A model generated the notes under the pieces. It worked only from the letters and a program-made list of their open reading frames with translations, was not told the DNA's origin and searched no databases. A stretch of 64,000 nt of DNA from Bacillota bacterium (GTDB taxonomy: Bacteria; Bacillota; UBA4882; UBA8346): NCBI GenBank assembly GCA_023401925.1, contig JAEXDA010000029.1, forward strand, positions 1 through 64,000. Reading direction: 5' to 3'. Every line of letters begins with the position of its first letter. Within the stretch, counting starts at the first letter, position 1. The position numbers and the translations under genes are program-made. Of this stretch, positions 18,064-27,646 are shown piece by piece.

Positions 18064-18093
18064 TTGGCTTCAAGTTAACTCAAAGGTATAGAT
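18064..18093 (+). promoter_or_regulatory. Alcohol dehydrogenase promoter with MerR-type dyad
   Basis: TTGGCT (18064-18069), then the dyad AGTTAACT (18073-18080), then TATAGA (18088-18093) or a -10 two bases later. The AGT-TA-ACT core matches the dyad of the merR promoter, and the layout is that of MerR-family targets. Confidence 0.65.
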
Positions 18094-18155
18094 GAAACGG
18101 ATGTTCAAACGATTCTGCCAGGAAACCGGGAATGAAAACAAGGGAGGAAACCAAT

Positions 18156-19322
18156 ATGAATTTTAATTATTATATGCCGACGAAAATTTTATTTGGCAAA
18201 GGACAGCTGAAGTCTTTACACCTCCAGTCGTTGCCGGGTAAAAAGGCTTTGATTGTTACCAGCGCAGGAACTTCTGTAAAAAGATACGGTTATTTGGACA
18301 GTTTGGAAGAACAGCTTAGAAAATCTGATGTCGAATATGTTTTATTTGATAAAGTTATGGCCAATCCCATTAAAAATCACGTCATGGATGGCGCAAAGCT
18401 CGTCAAGGAGACAGGATGCGACTTTGTCATTGGTCTGGGCGGAGGTAGCAGCATCGATTCAGCGAAAAGCATTGCCGTAATGGCAACTAATCCGGGAGAC
18501 TATTGGGATTATATCAACGGTGGTACCGGCAAAGGTCAAACCGTTAAAAACCGTCCTCTACCCATTGTTGCCATAACTACCACGGCGGGAACAGGCACGG
18601 AAGCCGACCCTTGGACCGTTATTACCAATGAAGTAACCCATGAAAAAATCGGTTTCGGATATGAAGGGACATTTCCGGTACTTTCCATTGTCGATCCGGA
18701 ATTAATGATGACAGTGCCCCCGCATTTAACAGCCTACCAAGGATTTGACGCTTTATTTCACAGTACGGAAGGATATATCAATAAATATGCCAATTCCATG
18801 AGCGACTTATATGCTCTGAAAAGTATCGAATTGATCGGAAAAAATTTGGCGACCGCCGTAAGGGATGGTTCCAATGAAGAAGCCAGAGCCAGCGTAGCCC
18901 TGGCCAATACCTTTTCAGGTATCGTCGAGTCAACTTCGGGTTGTACTTCGGAGCATTCAATGGAACACGCGCTTAGCGCCTTTCATCCGGAGCTTCCTCA
19001 CGGGGCGGGGTTAATCATGATAAGTAAGGCTTATTATACGCACTTTGCAGGTAGAGGCGCCTGCGACGGGCGAATGGTTGACATGGCAAAAGCGCTCGGT
19101 TTTACGGAAGCCAAAGAACCAATGGATTTTGTGGATGCATTGGTGAAATTGCAGCAGGGATGCGGAGTCGCCTCCCTTACAATTTCGGATTACGGCATCA
19201 AGGTCGAAGAAATAGATAAATATGTCAGGAATGCCAGAGAGACCATGGGCGGACTGTTTGAAGTCGATCCGGCGCCCCTTTCCGATCAGGATGTGAAAAA
19301 TATTTTAACCCGATCTTTTTAA
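18156..19322 (+). CDS. Iron-containing alcohol dehydrogenase
   Basis: A 388-residue group III alcohol dehydrogenase. The NAD(P)-binding stretch GLGGGSSIDSAKSIAV (about residues 90-105), the TTAGTGTEADPWTVI stretch, and the metal-binding histidines in DALFHSTEGY, HSMEHALSAF and LPHGAGL are present. It reduces aldehydes or oxidises alcohols in the cytoplasm. I chose ATG at 18156 because GGGAGG lies 9 bases upstream; a start at 18132 lacks such a site. It is divergent from an AdhR-like MerR regulator and ends in an intrinsic terminator. Confidence 0.9.
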   Translation: MNFNYYMPTKILFGKGQLKSLHLQSLPGKKALIVTSAGTSVKRYGYLDSLEEQLRKSDVEYVLFDKVMANPIKNHVMDGAKLVKETGCDFVIGLGGGSSIDSAKSIAVMATNPGDYWDYINGGTGKGQTVKNRPLPIVAITTTAGTGTEADPWTVITNEVTHEKIGFGYEGTFPVLSIVDPELMMTVPPHLTAYQGFDALFHSTEGYINKYANSMSDLYALKSIELIGKNLATAVRDGSNEEARASVALANTFSGIVESTSGCTSEHSMEHALSAFHPELPHGAGLIMISKAYYTHFAGRGACDGRMVDMAKALGFTEAKEPMDFVDALVKLQQGCGVASLTISDYGIKVEEIDKYVRNARETMGGLFEVDPAPLSDQDVKNILTRSF

Positions 19323-19336
19323 TCAATGGATTTACC

Positions 19337-19363
19337 AACGGTCGCAAGACCGTTTTTTTTTAT
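19337..19363 (+). terminator. Terminator after the alcohol dehydrogenase
   Basis: AACGGTC-GCAA-GACCGTT with eight or more T is a textbook intrinsic terminator, about 15 bases after the stop codon. Confidence 0.93.
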
Positions 19364-19448
19364 TTTAGATTAGGCTGAACAAAGATTGACTGTGAAAAAT
19401 GGTATGAGATAATTGAAGAAAAGTATATTGGTTTTTCGGAGGAATCCA

Positions 19449-20726
19449 GTGCGAATCTTACACACATCCGATTGGCATCTCGGCCGTACTTTGGAAGGAC
19501 GAACGAGGCTCCCGGAGCAGGAACAGTTTATTGATGAATTGGTCGATATCGTCCGGCATGCGGAGGTCCAATTAATATTAATAGCCGGTGACGTCTATGA
19601 TACATATAATCCCCCGGCAGATGCCGAAAAGCTTTTTTTCGATGCCGTGGAACGGCTTTCGGATGGTGGAAAAAGAGCTATTGTAGCGATAGCCGGAAAT
19701 CATGACAGCCCGGAAAGGTTGCTCGCCGTCAGTCCTTTGGCGGTTAAACATGGGATTTCCCTTCTGGGGTATCCCGGGGAACAGCTGGCCGTTCATTCGG
19801 CATCCGGGGGGGTTCAGAGGATCTCTTCCGGATCAGGATGGTTGGAGCTTGGAATGCCCGGCTGTGAGGAAAAAGCCGTCATTTATGCCTTGCCTTATCC
19901 ATCCGAAGCCAGGCTGAACGAAGTGTTGGTAGAAACATTGGAAGAACGTTCACAGCAAATAGCCTATTCAGAGCGGGTAAGCCGGCTTTTTAGAGAAGCG
20001 GATCAAATATTCCGGCCCGATACGGTAAACCTGGCTATGGCCCATTTGTTCGCTTTCGGCGGGGTGGAAAGTGATTCGGAGAGGCAACTTGGTGGAGCTT
20101 TGGCCGTTTCACCGCAATCTATGCCAAAATCCGCACAGTATATTGGGTTAGGACATTTACATCGTCCGCAACAGTTACACACTGCGCCGGTTGCTACCCG
20201 CTACTCCGGTTCACCTCTTTCGTTCAGTTTTTCGGAAGCCGATCAACAAAAGGAAGTGGTTTTGGTTGATGTGATTCCGGGCGGTATGGCTCAGGTACAA
20301 TCGGTAAATTTGAATTGCGGCAAAGTATTGAAACGCTGGCGGGCCGGCAGCGTTGAAGAAGCATTTTCCTGGTGTGGAGAACCTAAAAATCAACTGGGCT
20401 GGGTTGATCTTGAAATCATGGTGGACAAGCCGATTGAGATGAACCAATTGGCGGAATTGCGGAAAGCTCATCCGGGACTCATTTTTATCCAGCCTGTTTT
20501 CCCTGAAACGGACGGAGAAAAGGCCGAAGCCCAAAATAAACATAAACTGGCGGATATGCCTTTGGTCGATCGGTTTAAGCTTTTTTATGAGCGGGAATAT
20601 GGTATCGCGCCGCCGGAAGATTTGGTCGGATTTTTTTTAGAAATGGTCAATCAACCGGAATCCGATAGTTCGAAAGTTTCTAGCTCCGGAAATCCTCCTA
20701 AACGGAACGGAGGTGAGGTGGCATGA
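19449..20726 (+). CDS. sbcD: Exonuclease SbcCD, subunit D (Mre11-like)
   Basis: A 425-residue metallophosphoesterase, the nuclease subunit of the SbcCD complex that opens hairpins and protein-blocked DNA ends. Metal-binding motifs are visible in order: HTSDWHLGR (residues 5-13), IAGDVYD (about 50), AGNHDSPERL (about 84), MAHLFAFGG (about 197) and YIGLGHLHRPQ (about 236). I chose GTG at 19449, preceded by CGGAGGAATCCA; the first motif then begins at residue 5 as in other SbcD proteins. The last codons overlap sbcC by 4 bases. Confidence 0.94.
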   Translation: MRILHTSDWHLGRTLEGRTRLPEQEQFIDELVDIVRHAEVQLILIAGDVYDTYNPPADAEKLFFDAVERLSDGGKRAIVAIAGNHDSPERLLAVSPLAVKHGISLLGYPGEQLAVHSASGGVQRISSGSGWLELGMPGCEEKAVIYALPYPSEARLNEVLVETLEERSQQIAYSERVSRLFREADQIFRPDTVNLAMAHLFAFGGVESDSERQLGGALAVSPQSMPKSAQYIGLGHLHRPQQLHTAPVATRYSGSPLSFSFSEADQQKEVVLVDVIPGGMAQVQSVNLNCGKVLKRWRAGSVEEAFSWCGEPKNQLGWVDLEIMVDKPIEMNQLAELRKAHPGLIFIQPVFPETDGEKAEAQNKHKLADMPLVDRFKLFYEREYGIAPPEDLVGFFLEMVNQPESDSSKVSSSGNPPKRNGGEVA

Positions 20727-23700
20727 AGCCGATTAAACTTCAATTCTTCGGTCTTAACAGTTACCGGACCCTTCAGATTATTGACTTTGATCAGCTTGGG
20801 GCAGATGGTTTGTTTGGAATATTTGGTCCCACCGGTAGCGGCAAGTCATCAATATTGGATGCCATTACTCTGGCTTTATATGGAGTGGTTGAGCGGGCCA
20901 GTAACAATACCCGGGGGATTATTCATCAGCTTGATAATGCTTTGGAGGTTTCTTTTGAGTTTGAATTGGGAGATGGGCGTTATCTGGTTGAACGCCGCTA
21001 CGAAAGAAATCCCAAAGATCCGGAGTCTGTTGTAGCCAAACAAGCCCGTTTCCGAAGGTTGGACGTGAGTGGAACGGAAGTCATAGCCTCGAAACCTCAG
21101 GAAGTTAACGGCAAGGTTGAAGAGATTCTGGGCATTGGCAGAGCGGAATTTTCCCGCGCAGTAGTGCTCCCGCAGGGTAAATTTGATCAATTTTTGCATT
21201 TAACCGGTGCCGACCGGGCTGCTATGCTGGAACACCTCTTCAATTTGGAACAGTTCGGCGAAGAGTTGGTTCTAAAGGTCAAAAATGAAGCGGCCAATTG
21301 GAGTATGCAGCTGGAGAAATATGAAGGTATGGAGCAAGTTTTGGGGGACTGTTCCGAAGAAGCGGTCGAACAGGCTGTTTTAGTTTTTAAGAATAAGAAT
21401 CATCGGTATACAGGACTTCAGAAGGATTTTGAAGCGGCCGATCAAACCTATAAAGAAACTGAGACAGTCCGTGGATTAGATTTGAAACGGAAAATAGCAG
21501 TTGAAAGACTCAATCAACTGGAGCAAGCGAGCGAAAGAATCAATGGAAAGCAAACGCGTTTAAGTGATGCAGAACGGGCCGAATCATTGCGGGAACTTAT
21601 CTTGCGTCAAAAAGACTTGGATAAAAAGATCAAGGAAGAAGCTGATATCTATCAGCGTAAAAGCCATTCATATTCCGCTGCCGTTATCCAACACCGGGAT
21701 GCCCATGAAGAAATGGAAGTCGCTGAAAAACAATATAACCAACAATTGCCGGAGTTACAAGCCAGAAAGGTTAATTATCAAGGAGCCCAGGAAAAACAGA
21801 AAAAAATGAAAGAAATCCAAAAAAGTCTGGAGGAAAGAAACCGGGAACTGGCTGCAGTAGGGGAATTGATTGCTGTAACGTCTAAAGAAATTGCCGTCGG
21901 TAAAAATGATTTGGATGGTACCCGCAGCGCTTTGGAAGCTTTGCGGCAGGAACGGGCCAAATATCTTGTCAGTCCGGATGAGAAGGAATTAATCGAAAAG
22001 GCCCTCGATTCTCTGGTCCGCCTTGAAGAAAGCGAGAAACGCCATCAAGAGAGTAAGGACAATTACACCAGGCGGAAAACACAAAATGACTGCCAATGGG
22101 AAGCTATCGTTGATAAAGTACACCAAATGCTGCCGGAACAAGTCGTCCCGGTTGGAACCCATGTTGAAAATTATTCGAAACCGCTTTTGGATAAGGCTGA
22201 AAAAGATTTAAACGATGCCCGGAAGATGCAGCAAAGGGCTTTGATTATGAATTCAGCGGCAGAATTGGTTAAAGAATTGCATGACGGGGAGCCTTGTCCG
22301 GTGTGCGGATCCCGGGAACACCCTATTCCAGCCCAATCCATTGCAAGAATGGACGAAATGGAGATTACGATCGCTCAAGCGGAGAGCAGGCTTAAAGAGG
22401 TTCGGAACTGGGAGGGCCAACTTCTCAAGGGGTGGCATGATTGGGTTCTTCAAGATTCGCTGGTCAAGGAATCCAAAGAATCAATGGAGAAAACCCAAAA
22501 AGGATGGGAAAATGTTTTGGCGGAATTTGAAAATATCCGTGGCTCCTTTGACCGTCATCAACTCCGAGAACGCAAGCAGGAACTGGGAGATTTCGAAAAA
22601 CAATTGCACGCCGTCGACCGAAAATGGGAAACCATGCAGAAAACTCAGGAAGAAATCAATCGGGAATTGCAAAAGCTGAATGATTCGTTTCAGAGTAATA
22701 AAATACGGGAAGCCTCCGCTGGGGAATCCTTGAAAAATTACCAGTCCCAAATGGCGGAACTTCGGGATGAGCTTCATCAAATTACCGGCGGGAAAGATCT
22801 GGATGATTTAATCCGGTATATGGTGGAGACTTATCAGAAATTACAAAAAGCGGCAGAGGATACCAAACGCCGTGAAGGGGAAACCCGGTCATTCATGGAA
22901 CAAATTGCCCGGGAAGTTGCTGCACTCGAAGGGACATTAACAGCAAATCGCAAAGAACAGGACGAAGTGAATGAGCGTTTAGCCAAGAGACTGGAAACTG
23001 CGGGGTTCGTCGATGCGCTCCAAGCGGAATCGGCCTTATTAACTTCTGAGGAACGTTTAGCCATTGGGCGGGAAATTGAGGAATACCGGAACGTTTTGAT
23101 GATTGGCCGGGATGAACTGGAGAAGCTGGATCAAGAGATTGACGGCAGGGTCTTTGACGAAGCTTATTATGAACAGGTAAAGGCAGAGCGGCAAGGTTTA
23201 TTGGATGAATTGGAACGATCCAAGGAAGAGGTTACTTTAACCAAGAATAAAGTGGAGGAACTCCAAAAGAAACAGGAACAATGGAGGACCCTTCAACAGC
23301 AGAAAAAGGCGGCGCAAAAGCGGAAAAGCCTTTGTGAGGAACTGGGAAACCTGTTACGGGGGCGTAAGTTTATATCGTTTCTCGCTCAGGAGCACTTGCG
23401 GGATATGACCTTGGAGGCTTCCTTTCAACTGGGCCGGTTAACCGGACAAAGATATGCTTTGGAGCTTGCCAAGGAAAAAGATTGCGAGTTTGTGATCCGG
23501 GATGACTTTAACGGCGGGAACCGTCGGGCCATCAGTTCCCTGTCCGGGGGTGAAATCTTTATGACTTCTCTGGCTTTGGCCTTGGCGCTCTCTTCTAAGA
23601 TTCAATTACGGGGCAGTTATCCTTTGGGGTTTTTCTTTTTGGATGAAGGTTTTGGAACCCTGGATGAGGAAAAACTGGATAAAGTGATGAACGCCCTGGA

Positions 23701-23851
23701 AAAGTTGCACGATAAAAACCGGATCGTCGGTGTGATTAGTCATGTGCGGGAATTGAAAGAAAGACTTCCCCGGTATTTGGAAGTTGTGCCTTCTGGAGAG
23801 GACGGCAGCGGGAGCCGGATTCAGGGAGAAAAGGGCTGCTCTGGAACGTAA
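20723..23851 (+). CDS. sbcC: Exonuclease SbcCD, subunit C (Rad50-like)
   Basis: A 1042-residue SMC-like ATPase. Walker A is GPTGSGKS (residues 35-42). Two long coiled-coil arms (about 180-510 and 545-850) flank the zinc hook C525-P-V-C528. The C-terminal half carries the LSGGE signature, Walker B in FFFLDEGFGTLDEE and the H-loop in VISHV. It partners SbcD, encoded just upstream with an ATGA overlap. Length and domain order are normal for the family. Confidence 0.96.
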   Translation: MKPIKLQFFGLNSYRTLQIIDFDQLGADGLFGIFGPTGSGKSSILDAITLALYGVVERASNNTRGIIHQLDNALEVSFEFELGDGRYLVERRYERNPKDPESVVAKQARFRRLDVSGTEVIASKPQEVNGKVEEILGIGRAEFSRAVVLPQGKFDQFLHLTGADRAAMLEHLFNLEQFGEELVLKVKNEAANWSMQLEKYEGMEQVLGDCSEEAVEQAVLVFKNKNHRYTGLQKDFEAADQTYKETETVRGLDLKRKIAVERLNQLEQASERINGKQTRLSDAERAESLRELILRQKDLDKKIKEEADIYQRKSHSYSAAVIQHRDAHEEMEVAEKQYNQQLPELQARKVNYQGAQEKQKKMKEIQKSLEERNRELAAVGELIAVTSKEIAVGKNDLDGTRSALEALRQERAKYLVSPDEKELIEKALDSLVRLEESEKRHQESKDNYTRRKTQNDCQWEAIVDKVHQMLPEQVVPVGTHVENYSKPLLDKAEKDLNDARKMQQRALIMNSAAELVKELHDGEPCPVCGSREHPIPAQSIARMDEMEITIAQAESRLKEVRNWEGQLLKGWHDWVLQDSLVKESKESMEKTQKGWENVLAEFENIRGSFDRHQLRERKQELGDFEKQLHAVDRKWETMQKTQEEINRELQKLNDSFQSNKIREASAGESLKNYQSQMAELRDELHQITGGKDLDDLIRYMVETYQKLQKAAEDTKRREGETRSFMEQIAREVAALEGTLTANRKEQDEVNERLAKRLETAGFVDALQAESALLTSEERLAIGREIEEYRNVLMIGRDELEKLDQEIDGRVFDEAYYEQVKAERQGLLDELERSKEEVTLTKNKVEELQKKQEQWRTLQQQKKAAQKRKSLCEELGNLLRGRKFISFLAQEHLRDMTLEASFQLGRLTGQRYALELAKEKDCEFVIRDDFNGGNRRAISSLSGGEIFMTSLALALALSSKIQLRGSYPLGFFFLDEGFGTLDEEKLDKVMNALEKLHDKNRIVGVISHVRELKERLPRYLEVVPSGEDGSGSRIQGEKGCSGT

Positions 23852-23932
23852 ACTATTTTCTAAAAGGTGGATATGGATTTGAGGATTTACACTCCGGGAG
23901 AGAAAACCTCTAGAAAAGTCTCCGGTGTCGCG

Positions 23933-24244
23933 CTATCCCACGGGGAATGGAAGGAGGCTGCTTTTCATGAGCCCGTGATTTTTCACCATCCGGATCGCCT
24001 TTTTCTCAATCCCGGGATAGCGGAAAACATCGGTTTTTAATTCGATATTGAGCAATCAATTGATTTCTGCAATAGGTTCCAGCCCCTCTTGTAACTTGGG
24101 TATTCTTTCCTTGGCAAATCTCAAATCAAACCAACTGTCGGCGTCGAGTTCCCGCAATTCGGGCCGGGAAAAATCTTTAACAAACCCGTGACCGTTGGTG
24201 GTTCGGTCGACCTTTTCATCTTGGCAAACCACCACTTCGCCCTA
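23933..24244 (-). pseudogene. Remnant of a glycerophosphodiester phosphodiesterase gene
   Basis: Reading the minus strand from 24241 gives GEVVVCQDEKVDRTTNGHG, then DFSRPELRELDADSWF, an in-frame TGA near 24060, then LLNIELKTDVFRYPGIEKK and a TAG at 23935. These are the core stretches of the GDPD family (HDxxxDRTTNGxG and NIELKT). The N-terminal part with HRG and the whole C-terminal part are missing, and a TAG precedes the preserved part. I see no intact start, so this is a decayed fragment, not a working enzyme. The flanks, 23852-23932 and 24245-24519, hold no recognisable gene; the latter carries the MATE leader with a TATAAT near 24441. Confidence 0.75.
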
Positions 24245-24519
24245 GCTGTTTATAAAAGGGATTTTCCGGATGAGTGGCGCGCTACTATCCCTCCATGAAA
24301 AAATAAGACTGTTAAGAGCGGATTCGTTTCTAAATGCTTGTTTTAAATATGTTAAATATTGAGTTACGGCGATTGTCCTATGAGTTGAAAAGAAAAAGGG
24401 TTGCTTTTGGTTAAAAATATAAAAAACTCAAGATTGATGTGATATAATTGCTATCAAGCGATAATTATGCGCCCGAAACCTGGACGCTTTTTATTTTGGG
24501 CTTGACTGGGAGACACAAT

Positions 24520-25902
24520 ATGGAACGAATGAAGCAATTATTTGTAGATTTGTTGGACGACCGGGATTTTTATCATAACATGTTGAAAATCGCCCTGCCG
24601 ATCATGATTCAAAATTTCATTTCCTCGTTTTTAAATATGGTGGCCACAATTATGGTCGGTGAACTGGGGGAGACCGCGATTGCCGCCGTGGGTATCGCCA
24701 ACCAGTATTTTTTCTTTTATAATATGTTTTTATTGGGAATAAGCGCAGGCTGCGGAGTGTTTATATCACAATTCTGGGGCCGGGGCGACCTGAAAAGCAT
24801 TAAAAAAATCATGGGCGTCGGACTGATTTCGGCGCTACTGTGCGCCGCTATCTTCATAGTGTTTGGTTTTCTTTTTCCGGGTATGATCATTGCGACTTTT
24901 AATCATGACCCGAAGGTGATCGCTTTGGGGATAAGTTATCTGCGGATGATATTGATTAGTTATCTGTTTACCGGAATCACCTTTATATTCAATTTTTCGC
25001 TGCGTTCTATCGGAAAAGCGATTCAACCGATGATTATAAGTGCCGTTGCGTTGGTTTTTGATATCTTCTTCAACTATGTATTCATTTTTGGGAAATTCGG
25101 AGTTCCCGCCATGGGTGTGGCCGGTTCGGCCCTGGGGACCGTCATCGCTAGAATCGTCGAAACCACGGGAGTGTTGCTCTACATTTATGGAACGAAAACG
25201 GCGTTGGCCGCTTCAGTCCGCGAATTGACGGATCTATCCCTGGAGTTTGTGAAGAAATCGTACCGGGTGATCGCTCCGGTGATCTTGAATGATATCTGCT
25301 GGGGCCTAGCAAGTCTGGTCTATGCGGCGGTTTATGGCAGGATGGGAACCCAGGCGATGGCGGCGATCCAGATTTGCAACACCGTCAATAATTTGTTTTT
25401 GGTGGCCATTTTCGGGGTTTCAAGCGCGGCTGCGGTGATGGTTGGTAACAGCATTGGCGCGGGGCAAGAAGACCTCGCCAAGACATATGCCAAGCGTTTT
25501 TCCTTGCTTTCGGTGGCGCTGGGAGCCGTTTTAGGAGTTTGTCTGGCTTTGGCAGCGCCATTGGTTCTGAGTGTTTTTAATGTTTCGGATACGGTCCGAA
25601 GCAGTTCCCGGATTATCCTGGACATTATATCGGGGATCTTTTTTATCCGGGTTCTGGGAGTCGTCTTGATCGTCGGCATTTTGCGGGGCGGCGGCGATGC
25701 CCGGCAGGCTTTCGTAATTGAGGGGTTTACCATGTGGTTTATCGGGGTGCCGTTAACGGTTTTAGGAGCTTTTGTTTTCAAGCTGCCGGTACATTGGGTC
25801 TATGGCTTGGCGGTTTTGGAGGAATTATCAAAATGCATTTTAGCCTTGGGGCGTTTGCGGTCCGGGCGCTGGCTCCGGAATGTGACCCGAAATATGGCGT
25901 GA
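24520..25902 (+). CDS. MATE family multidrug/metabolite exporter
   Basis: A 460-residue membrane protein with about twelve membrane segments in two related halves, as in MATE exporters, which use Na+ or H+ gradients to expel cationic compounds. The first half begins LKIALPIMIQNFISSFLNMVATIMVGELGE, the classic MATE opening, and the second half carries AAVMVGNSIGAGQ. I chose ATG at 24520, with GGGAGA 6 bases upstream; the frame is open back to a TTG at 24448 inside the leader. It stands alone. The substrate is unknown. Confidence 0.9.
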   Translation: MERMKQLFVDLLDDRDFYHNMLKIALPIMIQNFISSFLNMVATIMVGELGETAIAAVGIANQYFFFYNMFLLGISAGCGVFISQFWGRGDLKSIKKIMGVGLISALLCAAIFIVFGFLFPGMIIATFNHDPKVIALGISYLRMILISYLFTGITFIFNFSLRSIGKAIQPMIISAVALVFDIFFNYVFIFGKFGVPAMGVAGSALGTVIARIVETTGVLLYIYGTKTALAASVRELTDLSLEFVKKSYRVIAPVILNDICWGLASLVYAAVYGRMGTQAMAAIQICNTVNNLFLVAIFGVSSAAAVMVGNSIGAGQEDLAKTYAKRFSLLSVALGAVLGVCLALAAPLVLSVFNVSDTVRSSSRIILDIISGIFFIRVLGVVLIVGILRGGGDARQAFVIEGFTMWFIGVPLTVLGAFVFKLPVHWVYGLAVLEELSKCILALGRLRSGRWLRNVTRNMA

Positions 25903-25936
25903 GATCCGAATAAGAATTCATGGGATAGGCAAAGTT

Positions 25937-27184
25937 TCAAAACTTTTTTCCTCTCCGGAAATAGCCGACCGGCCCGGTTTTTGGATCACGGCTTCGTGAT
26001 TGGGGTCGTACTGCCGTTTCCTGATCCGTCAAGGGTTTGGTTTGTTTTAACGAATAAGGATGCTCCTCCACCACCGGAATTGCCTTGGCGATTAGCTTGT
26101 GGATGCTTTTAAGGTAATCTTTTTCTTCGCTGTCACAAAAGGAGATGGCAACCCCGCTTTGACCGGCCCTGCCGGTCCGGCCGATTCGATGTACATAGGT
26201 CTCCGGGATATTCGGCAATTCAAAGTTAATCACATGGGATAGTTCCTCAATGTCGATGCCCCGGGCCGCAATGTCGGTGGCCACCAAAACCCGGATTTGC
26301 CTTGATTTAAAATCATGTAAAGCCCGTTGCCTGGCATTTTGCGATTTGTCACCATGAATCGACTCCGCTTTGATCCCTGCTTTATTCAGCACCCGGGCTA
26401 CTTTATCAGCCCCGTATTTGGTTCGGGTAAATACTAGAGCCGTAGAGATGGCTGAATCCGTTAATAAATGAATCAGCAGGGCGCGTTTGTCTTCCCGCGC
26501 TACATAATAGACAAACTGTTCGGTAGCATCGACTGTGGAAGACACAGGAGCAACCGCCACTTTTTTCGGATTGACCAGAATCGTGTCCGCCAGTTTGGCG
26601 ATTTCCGGAGGCATGGTGGCGGAAAACAGCAAAGTTTGTCGCTTCTGCACCGGAAGAAGGGCAATAATCTTTTTAACATCGTGGATAAAGCCCATATCCA
26701 ACATCCGATCCGCTTCGTCGAGGACGAAGAGTTCGATGTGATGGAGATTGATGAATTTTTGGTTGACCAGGTCCAAGAGACGTCCGGGGGTGGCCACTAA
26801 AATATCGACGCCTCTTTTTAAAGAATCGGTTTGCGTCTTTTGAGGGACTCCACCGAAAATCACGCTATGACGCAATCCGGTGTGCCGGCCATAGGCCCCG
26901 ATACTTTCATCGATTTGGAGGGCCAGTTCCCGGGTAGGCGTAAGAATGAGCGCCCGAATATGGGAAGGTCCTTTCCGGGTCGGGGATCGATGATGTAAAA
27001 TCTGTAAGATTGGAATGGCAAAAGCCGCTGTTTTTCCGGTGCCCGTTTGGGCGCATCCCAGCAAATCACTTTCCGCAAGGATGATGGGAATGGCTTTTTC
27101 CTGGATGGGGGTTGGATTCTGGTATCCCTCTGTTTGTAAAGCTTTTAAAATCGGTGATATCAAGCCTAAATCTTCGAAGGTCAT
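25937..27184 (-). CDS. DEAD-box RNA helicase, RhlE type
   Basis: A 415-residue ATP-dependent RNA helicase. Motifs in order: Q motif (GYQNPTPIQEKAI, about residues 20-32), Walker A AQTGTGKT, PTRELALQI, TPGRLLDL, DEAD in VLDEADRMLDMGF, SAT, then in the second domain VFTRTKYGADKVA, HGDKSQNAR, VATDIAARGIDI and HRIGRTGRAG. The C terminus is a short basic tail rich in Arg and Lys. The lack of a long accessory domain fits the RhlE group, which acts in ribosome assembly and RNA decay. It converges with the MATE gene, with 34 bases between stops. Confidence 0.93.
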   Translation of the reverse strand: MTFEDLGLISPILKALQTEGYQNPTPIQEKAIPIILAESDLLGCAQTGTGKTAAFAIPILQILHHRSPTRKGPSHIRALILTPTRELALQIDESIGAYGRHTGLRHSVIFGGVPQKTQTDSLKRGVDILVATPGRLLDLVNQKFINLHHIELFVLDEADRMLDMGFIHDVKKIIALLPVQKRQTLLFSATMPPEIAKLADTILVNPKKVAVAPVSSTVDATEQFVYYVAREDKRALLIHLLTDSAISTALVFTRTKYGADKVARVLNKAGIKAESIHGDKSQNARQRALHDFKSRQIRVLVATDIAARGIDIEELSHVINFELPNIPETYVHRIGRTGRAGQSGVAISFCDSEEKDYLKSIHKLIAKAIPVVEEHPYSLKQTKPLTDQETAVRPQSRSRDPKTGPVGYFRRGKKF

Positions 27185-27600
27185 AAGGTCTCCTTATTCA
27201 GCTTTGACTACCTGTCAAGCTGCAAAAAATCTATGGACGATACTCAATGGTTCTGCCAAAGGGTTTATTGTAACCAATTTATTTATTATAGCATAACTTT
27301 CGAAGGGATCAACCATAAATGCCTTTATAAACTATCCTTTGAATAAAATTTAATTCGGTTTTATGGACTGAATCGACCAAATTCTCCCCAGGGTGGCGTG
27401 GATACTATAGATCCAAAGCCCCCGGCAGAATTGCGGCTCATTCCCAAAAGAGCCTGCCATTTATAAGTTAAATCGCCAAATTGCGAAAGACGAGAGATTT
27501 GGAGCGGTTCTGCGGTATGTTTGCATAGATTGATATAGCAAAATATGTATAATTTGTTGGCTAATTGAACAGATAAAAACCATTTTTCAACTAATCTTGC
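27185..27600. other. Intergenic region between the helicase and AraC genes
   Basis: AT-rich spacer with no credible gene. The helicase leader lies at its left end and the AraC promoter at its right. A minus-strand frame (27361-27660) has no start signal or family features and reads across the AraC promoter. Confidence 0.4.
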
Positions 27601-27629
27601 TTGACATTTGAATGGGATCGCCGTAAACT
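27601..27629 (+). promoter_or_regulatory. Promoter of the AraC-type regulator gene
   Basis: TTGACA (27601-27606) and TAAACT (27624-27629) are separated by 17 bases, with the transcription start expected close to the AraC ribosome binding site (GCGAGGTGG). Confidence 0.6.
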
Positions 27630-27646
27630 GTAAGCGAGGTGGAATA

